From positions 1 through 13,606 of the forward strand of contig DATFDL010000194.1 in assembly GCA_035252155.1 (NCBI GenBank): 13,606 nucleotides of DNA, read 5' to 3'. Source of the DNA: JAICLL01 sp035252155. GTDB taxonomy: Bacteria > Planctomycetota > Planctomycetia > Pirellulales > JAICIG01. Of this stretch, positions 1 through 6,526 are shown piece by piece. Position 1 is the stretch's first letter; each line of letters starts with the position of its first letter. Below the pieces are notes generated by a model that saw only the letters and a list, made by a program, of their open reading frames with translations, was not told the DNA's origin and did no database searches. Made by a program: the position numbers and the translations under genes.

Positions 1-863
1 AGCTCGCCCTCGCGCGCCGAGCGTCCGGTATCGATCGCACGAAACTCAGCGATGAATTGGCTTTCGTTGACGTGCAGGCCCAACTCCGCGGCGTCGCCGA
101 AACCCCACGGACCGACCTCGGTGGCGCCGCCGTGATCGAGCACTCGGGCATTCCAGGCAGCCGAGATGCGCGAACGCGTCGCGGCAATCGAGCCGCCCGG
201 CTCACCGCTCACGATCAACACCCGCACGCCAAGCTTGCTGACGTCGATCTGCCGGCCGGCCCCCACTTCTGCCAGATGCAGGGCATAGCTTGGTGTGCAA
301 CAGATGACCGTGGCTCGACTAGTTCGCATCAACTCCAGACGCGCCAGGCTCGAAAGGCCCCCGCCGGGCACCACCAGGCAGCCGCGGGCCGCCGCCGCGT
401 CGTAGGCGCTCCAAAAACCGACGAACGGGCCGAACGAAAACGCCATCAACACCGCGTCGTCCGACGTCACGCCCGCCGCGTCGAATACATGCTGCCAGCA
501 ATCGATCCACCACTTCCAATCCTCGGCCGTATCCAGCACCGCCAGCGGGCGGCCGCGGGTGCCGGAGGTTTGGTGAAAGCGCACGTAATGCTCGGGCGGG
601 TACGTGCGATTGGCCGCCAGGCCGGCGTCGTCGGGCGTGCCCAGAAGCTGCTCCTTGGACGTGTAGGGCAAGGCCTCGAGCTCGGCGAGCGAGCGCAGCG
701 GGGGCTTCAAGCCGGCGAGTTGCGTGGCATAGAAGCGGTTGGCCGGCAGGATTTGTGCCAACAGCGCGTTGAACCGGGCAAGTTGATGGGCCTCGAGAGC
801 CGGGCGATCGAGCGATTCGAGCCGCCGCCGTTCGGCGGCAGAAGTGAGTGTCATAGCTTGCAT
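1..863 (-). CDS. Phenylacetate-CoA-ligase-like adenylate-forming enzyme (partial, 3' end missing)
   Basis: The reverse strand reads open from an ATG at 863 to the window edge, 287 residues. The protein resembles the PaaK branch of the AMP-binding superfamily, which activates a carboxylic acid as an acyl-adenylate and passes it to CoA or another acceptor. Visible landmarks are an ATP-binding loop (HQTSGTRGRPL, about residues 97-107), TPSYALHLAE near residue 193, and GGATEVG near residue 245, corresponding to the A5-type motif of the family. An SD-like AGGGG (870-874) sits 6 nt before the ATG at 863; a second in-frame ATG at 854 has worse spacing. No signal peptide or membrane segment is seen, so it should be cytoplasmic. 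It is divergent from the histidine kinase. The natural substrate cannot be told; phenylacetate is only the family name, and the C-terminal lid domain lies outside the window. Confidence 0.85.
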   Translation of the reverse strand, partial: MQAMTLTSAAERRRLESLDRPALEAHQLARFNALLAQILPANRFYATQLAGLKPPLRSLAELEALPYTSKEQLLGTPDDAGLAANRTYPPEHYVRFHQTSGTRGRPLAVLDTAEDWKWWIDCWQHVFDAAGVTSDDAVLMAFSFGPFVGFWSAYDAAAARGCLVVPGGGLSSLARLELMRTSRATVICCTPSYALHLAEVGAGRQIDVSKLGVRVLIVSGEPGGSIAATRSRISAAWNARVLDHGGATEVGPWGFGDAAELGLHVNESQFIAEFRAIDTGRSAREGE

Positions 864-879
864 GATACGCCCCTATAAC

Positions 880-885
880 ATTATA
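880..885 (-). promoter_or_regulatory. Candidate -10 box for the adenylating enzyme
   Basis: The reverse strand has a perfect TATAAT at 885-880, 16 bases upstream of the ATG at 863, with the SD-like AGGGG between them. No convincing -35 is visible at the usual spacing. If used, it would give a leader of only about 10 nt. The call rests on the hexamer alone. Confidence 0.3.
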
Positions 886-929
886 CGGAACGGAATTTCT
901 TTGGTTTCGGTCGCGCCGCGCGTTACGAT

Positions 930-3900
930 GTGCAAAGTACCATGATGCACGGCCATTCCATCTCGGGCGAATCCACGCACCTCGGCGACGGCATTCTGAC
1001 CGTCGACGATGGGGGACGTATCGAGTCGCTCAACACAGCCGCCGCCAGACTGTTCGGCTACGCGCTCGACGAACTGACCGGCCGCCCGCTGAGCACCTTG
1101 TTGCCGGTACTGGGCAGCGAGACGTTTGCCAGCCGCCTTACTCCTTATTTACAGCCGGTCGATGGCCAGCTTGCCCGGAGGCTGGATGGGCGGCGGAAAA
1201 GCGGTAGCCCGGTGGCGGTCGAGCTGACCGCCATCGAGAACCAGCTCGGCGGGCGGCGACTGTTCACCTTGCTGCTACACCCGGTGAAGGCCTCGCCCAC
1301 TTCACTGGGTGAGAACTGCGACCTGCTGGAAGTGCTGTTGGACAACCTGCCCGATTCGATCTATTTCAAAGACGCCGCTAGCCGGTTCATCCAGGTCAGC
1401 CGCGCGTTGGCCGAGAAATTCGGCTTGTCCGAAGCGTCGGCGGCACTGGGCAAGACCGACTTCGACTTTTTTACCGAAGAACACGCCAGGCCCGCCTATG
1501 AAAGCGAACAGCGGGCGATCGCCAGCGGGCAACCGGTAATCAATCTGGAAGAGAAGGAGACCTGGCCCGACGGGCATGTCACCTGGGCCTCGACCACCAA
1601 AATGCCGCTGCGCGACCGGCAAGGGCGCGTGGTGGGCACCTTCGGCATTTCGCGCGACATCACCGACCGCAAGCGGGCCGAAGCCGAGCTGGAGCAACTC
1701 ACGCGGTTTCTCGATTCAGTGCTCGACAACTTGCCGATCATGCTCTTTGTCAAAGACGCGGAACATTTGCGCATCGAACGGCTCAACAAGGCGGGCGAAG
1801 AACTGCTCGGCTACCCGCGCGAGGAGTTGATCGGCAAATGCGACTACGACTTATTCCCGCGCGATGAGGCTGATTTCTTTATCGCCAAGGACCGTGATGT
1901 GCTGCTGGGCAAGCGTCTGGTCGATGTGCCCGAAGAGATTATCCGCACGCGGGACGGCGAACGCATTCTGCACACCCGCAAGATTCCGCTGTTGGATGAA
2001 GAGGGCCGAGCGACGCACCTGGTGGGCATCTCGGAAGACATCACGGCGGCCAAGCAGGCCGAGGCGGCCTTGCAAAAGGCCAAGCTCGACGCCGAGGCCG
2101 CCAGCCGGGCCAAGAGCGAGTTTCTGGCCAACGTCAGCCATGAGATTCGCACGCCGATGAACGGCATCATCGGCATGACCGAACTGGCGCTCGACACCGA
2201 GCTTTCGCCGCAGCAGCGCGAGTTTTTGAACATGGTCAAGGCCTCGGCCGATTCGCTGCTGGGGGTCATCAACGACATTCTCGATTTCTCGAAGATCGAG
2301 GCGGGCAAGCTCGATTTGGATTCGATGCCGTTCGCCCTGCGCGATAGCTTGGGCGACACCATGAAGACACTGGCCGTGCGGGCGCATAAAAAAGGACTGG
2401 AGGTGGCCTGTCAGGTGTTGGCCGACGTGCCCGACGGCCTGGTGGGCGACGCCGTTCGTTTGCGGCAGATCGTGGTCAACCTGGTGGGCAACGCCATCAA
2501 GTTCACCGAGGCGGGCGAAGTGGTGATGCGGGTCGAGCTCACGCCGTCGGCCGTCGGCCCAGACGAGGCGGCCGGCGTGATGCTGCATTTTGTGGTTCGC
2601 GACACGGGCATCGGTATCGAGCGCGACAAGCAGGAGGCGATTTTCGCCCCGTTCGTGCAAGCCGATGGTTCGACCACGCGCCGCTACGGGGGCACGGGCC
2701 TGGGCCTGGCCATTTCGGCGCGGCTGGTCGAGTTGATGGGCGGCAAAATCTGGGTCGAGAGCGCACCCGGCCGCGGCAGCATGTTCCATTTTACCGCCCG
2801 CTTCACCGTGGCATCGACGCCCCCGGCCGGCTCGCTTCCCCCGCGCCCCGCTGACCTGGAAGAGCTGCCCGTGCTGGTCGTCGACGATAACGCGACCAAC
2901 CGCCGTATTCTCGAAGAGATGCTCACCAACTGGCATATGAAGCCCACTGTGGTTGGCGGGGCGGCCGAGGCGCTCGAGAAGATGCGGGCGGCCTGCGAAT
3001 CGGGCAATCCCTATTCGCTGGTGCTGGTCGATGCCCAAATGCCCGTAATGGACGGCTATGCCCTGACGCGCGAAATTAACGAGCACCTCGAATACAGCGG
3101 GGCGACGATCATGATGCTCTCGTCGGCCGATTCGGGCGGCCGCGCCGATCCGAGCCTGCGTTTGGCGGCCTCGTTGATGAAGCCGATCAAGCAGTCGGAG
3201 TTGTTCGACGCGATCATGTCGGCGCTGGGCGTATCGATGCGGCGCGACGATCCGCGGCCGTTGGCCGAAGCGGCCCCCGGCGCCGAAGGCCCCTTGCGCG
3301 TCCTAGTGGCCGAAGACAATGTGGTCAATCAAAAGCTGGTCGTGCATCTGCTCGAAAAGCGCGGACATCAGGTAACCGTCGCCAGTAACGGCCGCGAGGC
3401 GGTCGAATTGGTCGCGAGTCGGCCGCTCGACTTGGTGCTGATGGACGTGCAGATGCCCGAGATGGGCGGCTTCGAGGCGACAGCCGAAATTCGCCGGCGC
3501 GAACAGGCAAGCGGCCGTCATTTGCCGATTATCGCCATGACCGCGCATGCCATGAAGGGCGACCGCGAGCGGTGCCTGCAGGCGGGTATGGACGCCTACG
3601 TCGGCAAGCCGATCCAGGCCCGGTCGTTGTGGGAAGTGATTCATCACTTAATGACCAAGGGCGAATCGTCCTCGACGGCAGCCACGACGATCGGCGACAA
3701 CTTGGACATGCAAGGGGCGATCGACCAATTGGCCGGCGACCAGGAGTTGCTGCAAGAGTTGGTGCGTGTGTTTCTGGAACAATGGCCCGATTGGCGACAG
3801 CAACTCTCCAACGCGTTGGGGGCTGCCGACCGTCCGACATTGCGACGGCTGGGACACACCTTGAAAGGGGCGCTGGGTCAATTCGCGCTGGCCAAAGCCC

Positions 3901-4037
3901 GCGACGCCGCCGCTCAGCTCGAAACGCTCAACGACGGCGCCAACCCAGCCGCCGACGACGAGGCGTGTGCGGCAGTTGTGAACGAAATCGAACGCGCCCT
4001 TCCCAAGCTGGAAGCATTCGCGAGAAGCCCGGTGTAG
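930..4037 (+). CDS. Tripartite hybrid sensor histidine kinase (PAS x3, HisKA, HATPase, REC x2, Hpt)
   Basis: This multistep phosphorelay kinase has about 1035 residues. Domains in order: PAS about 18-117, PAS 130-249, PAS 254-375 (the last two end in the PAC-like ISRDITDRK and ISEDITAAK), HisKA with phospho-acceptor H404 in SHEIRTPMNGIIGM, HATPase about 497-627 (N box NLVGNAIKF, DTGIGI, GGTGLGLAI), REC1 about 646-770 (VVDDN, D701), REC2 about 789-910 (AEDN, D839 in MDVQMPEMGG), and an Hpt domain about 927-1030 with H976 in GHTLKGALGQFA. It has no transmembrane segment, so it should sense a cytosolic signal through its PAS domains. The BarA-like order predicts the relay H404 to Asp to H976 to an external regulator, but no regulator gene is adjacent. 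The start is uncertain: GTG at 930 or ATG at 942 or 945, none with a clear SD. The N-terminal PAS core is unaffected. Confidence 0.93.
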   Translation: MQSTMMHGHSISGESTHLGDGILTVDDGGRIESLNTAAARLFGYALDELTGRPLSTLLPVLGSETFASRLTPYLQPVDGQLARRLDGRRKSGSPVAVELTAIENQLGGRRLFTLLLHPVKASPTSLGENCDLLEVLLDNLPDSIYFKDAASRFIQVSRALAEKFGLSEASAALGKTDFDFFTEEHARPAYESEQRAIASGQPVINLEEKETWPDGHVTWASTTKMPLRDRQGRVVGTFGISRDITDRKRAEAELEQLTRFLDSVLDNLPIMLFVKDAEHLRIERLNKAGEELLGYPREELIGKCDYDLFPRDEADFFIAKDRDVLLGKRLVDVPEEIIRTRDGERILHTRKIPLLDEEGRATHLVGISEDITAAKQAEAALQKAKLDAEAASRAKSEFLANVSHEIRTPMNGIIGMTELALDTELSPQQREFLNMVKASADSLLGVINDILDFSKIEAGKLDLDSMPFALRDSLGDTMKTLAVRAHKKGLEVACQVLADVPDGLVGDAVRLRQIVVNLVGNAIKFTEAGEVVMRVELTPSAVGPDEAAGVMLHFVVRDTGIGIERDKQEAIFAPFVQADGSTTRRYGGTGLGLAISARLVELMGGKIWVESAPGRGSMFHFTARFTVASTPPAGSLPPRPADLEELPVLVVDDNATNRRILEEMLTNWHMKPTVVGGAAEALEKMRAACESGNPYSLVLVDAQMPVMDGYALTREINEHLEYSGATIMMLSSADSGGRADPSLRLAASLMKPIKQSELFDAIMSALGVSMRRDDPRPLAEAAPGAEGPLRVLVAEDNVVNQKLVVHLLEKRGHQVTVASNGREAVELVASRPLDLVLMDVQMPEMGGFEATAEIRRREQASGRHLPIIAMTAHAMKGDRERCLQAGMDAYVGKPIQARSLWEVIHHLMTKGESSSTAATTIGDNLDMQGAIDQLAGDQELLQELVRVFLEQWPDWRQQLSNALGAADRPTLRRLGHTLKGALGQFALAKARDAAAQLETLNDGANPAADDEACAAVVNEIERALPKLEAFARSPV

Positions 4038-4060
4038 GCCCGCATATCCTGCCCATTGTG

Positions 4061-4085
4061 TCAACTGTGTATGGTACACAGTTGA
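4061..4085. promoter_or_regulatory. Perfect 11-bp inverted repeat after the kinase gene
   Basis: TCAACTGTGTA, a 3-nt TGG spacer and TACACAGTTGA form a perfect dyad starting 23 bases after the kinase stop. It is AT-rich, with no following T-run, so it looks more like an operator for a dimeric DNA-binding protein than an intrinsic terminator. No cognate regulator is identifiable. Confidence 0.4.
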
Positions 4086-4094
4086 GTTCGCACC

Positions 4095-4147
4095 AAAACG
4101 CCTTGCGGGGGGCCGACGGCTCGCCCCCATCTCGGTGGCAAGGTTTT
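4095..4147. terminator. Possible terminator-like stem-loop downstream of the kinase
   Basis: AAAACGCCTTGC (4095-4106) pairs with GCAAGGTTTT (4138-4147), with a two-base bulge. Inside, a G6 run (4107-4112) can pair with a C5 run (4124-4128). The A-run before and T-run after the stem resemble a bidirectional terminator, but the loop is large and there is no folding energy calculation behind this call. Confidence 0.3.
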
Positions 4148-4229
4148 CTGTCTACGAAGGCTTTTTCAAGGAATTCGTCTCGACCGAAGTTGCCAGTTCC
4201 GTGGCGACGATGACCGAAGCGGAGGCGAG

Positions 4230-4250
4230 CAATCCGCCGGCGGCGGATTG
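4230..4250. promoter_or_regulatory. Perfect 9-bp GC-rich hairpin in the fadL-type gene leader
   Basis: CAATCCGCC and GGCGGATTG are separated by GGC and lie 34-54 bases before the ATG at 4284. It could be a 5'-UTR hairpin or an operator. No further support is visible. Confidence 0.3.
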
Positions 4251-4283
4251 GGCAGGTCATCAAATCTTGGTCGAGTCGAAATC

Positions 4284-5573
4284 ATGCGTTCGTTGCGTTG
4301 GTTGACGGTCGGGTGCGGCCTGGCCCTGGCCGTCGCTTGGGTCACGACGGCCCGGGCGGATGGTTTGATCCGCGACGGCATCGGCGCTATTTCCGGCGGC
4401 CGCGGCGGCACGAACATGGGCTTCGCTGACAACGGCGCCGTGCTGCTCGACAATCCCGGCGCACTGGTCAACGTGGGCGGCAACGGTTTGCTCGACCTCG
4501 ACGTCGACACCATCACCTCCCAGGTGCATTACACCGATCCCAAGCCAAACAACGTCTATTCGCACGTTCGGCCAATACCCATTCCCGACGTGGCCTATAT
4601 CAAGCGCAGCAAGGACCGCCGTTGGGCCTACGGCATCGGGTTTTTTGGGCCGGCGGGTTTTGGGGCCGCTTACGATTTCCAGAATTCGTTTGCCGGACCG
4701 CAACTTTATAAGTCGTTCGGCGCGATGGGCAAGCTGCTGCCGGCGCTCTCGTATCGGGTCACCGACCGGCTGTCGATCGGCGGCACCGTCGGCCTGGCCA
4801 CCAGCTACGTCAATATCCAAGGCCCGCTGTTCATGCAGACCGGCGTGCTGCGAGGCGCCCCCACGATCGTCGACTTGACGGGCTTGGGCGTCGCGCCCAC
4901 GGGATCGATCGGCGTGCAATACTTGATGCCAAACAACCGTACGATCCTCGGCCTGGCGTACACCACGGAAACCCAATTCAAGATGGACGGGATGCTCAAC
5001 GCCAACGTGTTTGGCGTCGGCCCGGGTCCGGTCTTCAGCCGCTTTAACACGCAGACCCACCTGACCTGGCCGCGCTCGCTGGCGGCGGGATTCTCGCATC
5101 GCATCAATCCGCGCAACATCTTCGCAGTCGATGTGATCTGGTACGACTGGAATCACGCCTTCAACCAGGTGGCCATCGATGCGACCAACGCCTCGAATCC
5201 GCTGGTGCCGATGTTGGCTGGCCCGGCGATCGTGCAAAACTTGCCGCTCAACTGGCGCGACACCGTTTCGATGCGCCTGGGCTATCAGTGGATGCCCGAC
5301 GACATCAATATCTTCCGCTTTGGCTACGTCTATCACGCCAGCCCAGTGCCGAACAACACGCTGACGCCCTTTACCGACGGTGTCTTGCTGAACACGTTCA
5401 GCTTGGGCTACAGCCGCCGAATCGGGCGGGCATATTTCAATGCCGCGTACCAATATTCGTTTGGCAACACCCGACACGTCGGCGTGAGCAGCCTGGCGGG
5501 AGGCGACTTCTCCAACAGCACGCTGCAGGCCCAGGCCCACACCGCGTTCTTGGGCATCCTCGTGCCATTCTAA
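4284..5573 (+). CDS. OMPP1/FadL/TodX family outer-membrane transport protein
   Basis: The product is 429 residues from the ATG at 4284. That start is preferred over an in-frame upstream start at 4248 because it begins directly with a signal peptide: MRSLRWLTVGCGLALAVAWV followed by TTARA, with cleavage expected after ARA before DG. The mature N-terminus has the FadL hatch-like pattern GAISGGRGGTNMGFADNGAVLLDNPGAL, matching the family G-x-GG-T..A.AD..A...NPA signature. The rest is rich in alternating aromatic beta-strand segments, and the protein ends in phenylalanine, as outer-membrane beta-barrels usually do. Family members pass fatty acids, hydrocarbons or other hydrophobic compounds across the outer membrane; the substrate here is unknown. 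It follows the kinase on the same strand after 246 bases and converges on rplU with stop codons 13 bases apart. Confidence 0.88.
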   Translation: MRSLRWLTVGCGLALAVAWVTTARADGLIRDGIGAISGGRGGTNMGFADNGAVLLDNPGALVNVGGNGLLDLDVDTITSQVHYTDPKPNNVYSHVRPIPIPDVAYIKRSKDRRWAYGIGFFGPAGFGAAYDFQNSFAGPQLYKSFGAMGKLLPALSYRVTDRLSIGGTVGLATSYVNIQGPLFMQTGVLRGAPTIVDLTGLGVAPTGSIGVQYLMPNNRTILGLAYTTETQFKMDGMLNANVFGVGPGPVFSRFNTQTHLTWPRSLAAGFSHRINPRNIFAVDVIWYDWNHAFNQVAIDATNASNPLVPMLAGPAIVQNLPLNWRDTVSMRLGYQWMPDDINIFRFGYVYHASPVPNNTLTPFTDGVLLNTFSLGYSRRIGRAYFNAAYQYSFGNTRHVGVSSLAGGDFSNSTLQAQAHTAFLGILVPF

Positions 5574-5590
5574 GAGATCGAGATCTCTAC
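5573..5590. terminator. Dyad overlapping both convergent stop codons (fadL type / rplU)
   Basis: AGAGATC, GA and GATCTCT form a 7-bp dyad (5573-5588) that touches the TAA of the FadL-type gene and the TAG of rplU. On the reverse strand it reads GTAG followed by the hairpin, as in the REP elements further right. It could be a shared terminator or a small REP. The loop is only 2 nt and no T-run is present. Confidence 0.3.
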
Positions 5591-5898
5591 GCTTCGATCT
5601 TCTGGATCCGCACGCGGGTGAAGATCTGCCGGTGGCCGGTCCTACGGCGCGAGTTTTTGCGGCGGCGGAGCTTTTGAACCACCAGCTTTGGCCCCTGCAC
5701 CGGGCCGAGCACTTCGGCCTTGACCACAGCGCCGTCCAGGGCCGGCTGACCCAGCCGCGGGCCATCGTCGCCGCCCACGGCCAGCACCCGGCCGAACGTC
5801 AATTCCTCGCCCTTTTTGATATTCCGGTAGTCGACTGTGAGCTCTTCGCCCTCGCTCACCCGATATTGGCGTCCGCCGTCCACAATGATTGCGTACAT
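5587..5898 (-). CDS. rplU: 50S ribosomal protein bL21
   Basis: The 103-residue product has the usual bL21 length. It begins MYAIIVDGGRQYRV, the family's hallmark start, continues with GEELTVDYRNIKKGEELTFGRVLAV, and has the basic RRRKNSRRRTGHRQIFTRVRI tail that binds 23S rRNA. The start is the ATG at 5898; open frame upstream to 6141 is extension without family similarity. An AGGA lies 14 nt before the ATG, a long spacing, so the RBS is weak. In most bacteria rplU is followed by rpmA (bL27). Here the downstream side is taken by the convergent FadL-type gene, so rpmA is not in its usual place. Confidence 0.95.
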   Translation of the reverse strand: MYAIIVDGGRQYRVSEGEELTVDYRNIKKGEELTFGRVLAVGGDDGPRLGQPALDGAVVKAEVLGPVQGPKLVVQKLRRRKNSRRRTGHRQIFTRVRIQKIEA

Positions 5899-6029
5899 GT
5901 TGATTTCGTCGATCCTGAGCACCTGATTCAAGCCCAGCAGCTTAGCAGAACGCTCGGTGGCCGTCGAGGGCTCCAGTCCCAAGCCTCCGCAACATCTATC
6001 TCGCGGTAGACCGGCTTCATCGGTTAAGA

Positions 6030-6058
6030 TAAATACCTCACACTGCCTAATTTTGCAA
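6030..6058 (-). promoter_or_regulatory. Candidate sigma-70-type promoter for rplU
   Basis: On the reverse strand TTGCAA (6058-6053) and TATTTA (6035-6030) are 17 bp apart, upstream of rplU, leaving a leader of about 125 nt. Both hexamers match the consensus only in part. The same DNA holds the SD of the divergent small gene. Confidence 0.3.
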
Positions 6059-6070
6059 GGATATTGGGCC

Positions 6071-6256
6071 ATGGACGGCTGGGAAATCGCCCTGTGGGCT
6101 GTCGCCGCGTACATTGCTGTGCTGACGTTGGTGCGGTTCATGAGCGCCCGAAGGACCGCGGTGCTCGAAGAGCTACGTCAACGGGCCGACGCCCAACCGC
6201 GCCAGCCGCTGAAAAAGGCCGCGCCGCAGGGCGAGCAGGCAGGACCGCAAGCGTGA
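6071..6256 (+). CDS. Small single-pass membrane protein, function unknown
   Basis: The product is 61 residues from the ATG at 6071, preceded by AAGGA (6057-6061) at 9-nt spacing, a good Shine-Dalgarno that favours this start over an upstream ATG at 5957. Residues about 4-24 (WEIALWAVAAYIAVLTLVRFM) form one hydrophobic helix with a short acidic N-terminus. The rest is a charged, probably helical tail (SARRTAVLEELRQRADAQ) ending in a Lys/Gln/Pro-rich stretch. By the positive-inside rule the tail should be cytoplasmic. I do not recognise a named family. It is divergent from rplU and 270 bases upstream of miaB, with a large palindrome between. The case for a real gene is the SD, the helix and the charged tail. 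Confidence 0.65.
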   Translation: MDGWEIALWAVAAYIAVLTLVRFMSARRTAVLEELRQRADAQPRQPLKKAAPQGEQAGPQA

Positions 6257-6324
6257 CGAGGACGAGAATGGGCGCTACAGTGGAAACTCGCAAGTATATT
6301 GACCGATGTGCGGGAGTGCTACGT

Positions 6325-6428
6325 TGCGTTTTTTCAGGCATCGCCGGGCAAATAAATGATGTGCGAGGGCGCGAATGAATAGGATTCAAGGCAGCATTCA
6401 TTTGCCCGGCGATGCCTAAGAAAACGCA
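6325..6428. repeat. 104-bp imperfect palindrome, MITE-like
   Basis: Two 34-bp arms (6325-6358 and 6395-6428) are inverted copies matching at 31 of 34 positions, around a 36-bp spacer. The arms share the core AGGCATCGCCGGGCAAAT (18 bases). The differences are single-base changes, as expected of an inserted element whose arms have diverged. No T-run follows either arm, so a simple terminator is unlikely. It lacks the GTAG ends of the other repeats in the window. It lies between the small membrane protein gene and miaB. Confidence 0.7.
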
Positions 6429-6500
6429 CCCCGGCGACCTGATGCGGCCGCGAATCGCCCGCCAAATTTGGTAAAGAACCCGATTGTTTATTGAGAAGAG

Positions 6501-6523
6501 GAACGGAATGAATTCCGTTCTAC
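6501..6523 (-). repeat. Solo GTAG-REP hairpin directly before miaB
   Basis: Read on the reverse strand, GTAG (6523-6520) is followed by a perfect palindrome. The forward arms are GAACGGAAT (6501-6509) and ATTCCGTTC (6512-6520) around GA. It ends 3 bases before the miaB ATG. A purine-rich AGAGG (6497-6501), the best SD candidate, lies on its other side, so the hairpin separates SD and start. Confidence 0.65.
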
Positions 6524-6526
6524 GAA

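Noticed and set aside
57..878. Long + strand open frame (273 codons)
   Set aside because: It is antisense to the adenylating enzyme, whose ATP-loop and other motifs are clear. The forward product is Arg/Gly/Gln-rich with no family features; long antisense frames are common in this GC-rich DNA.
1204..1232. GTAG followed by the hairpin GGCGGTC-GAGCT-GACCGCC inside the kinase gene
   Set aside because: It encodes a normal PAS segment (SPVAVELTAIE) with no extra residues, and the hairpin is 6 bases away from GTAG. It is probably chance.
1851..3086. 411-codon reverse-strand open frame
   Set aside because: It is a shadow of the kinase and REC domains, which are unmistakable on the forward strand.
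4260..5765. 501-codon reverse-strand open frame
   Set aside because: It is antisense to the FadL-type gene and overlaps rplU in another frame. The forward gene has a signal peptide and a family signature.
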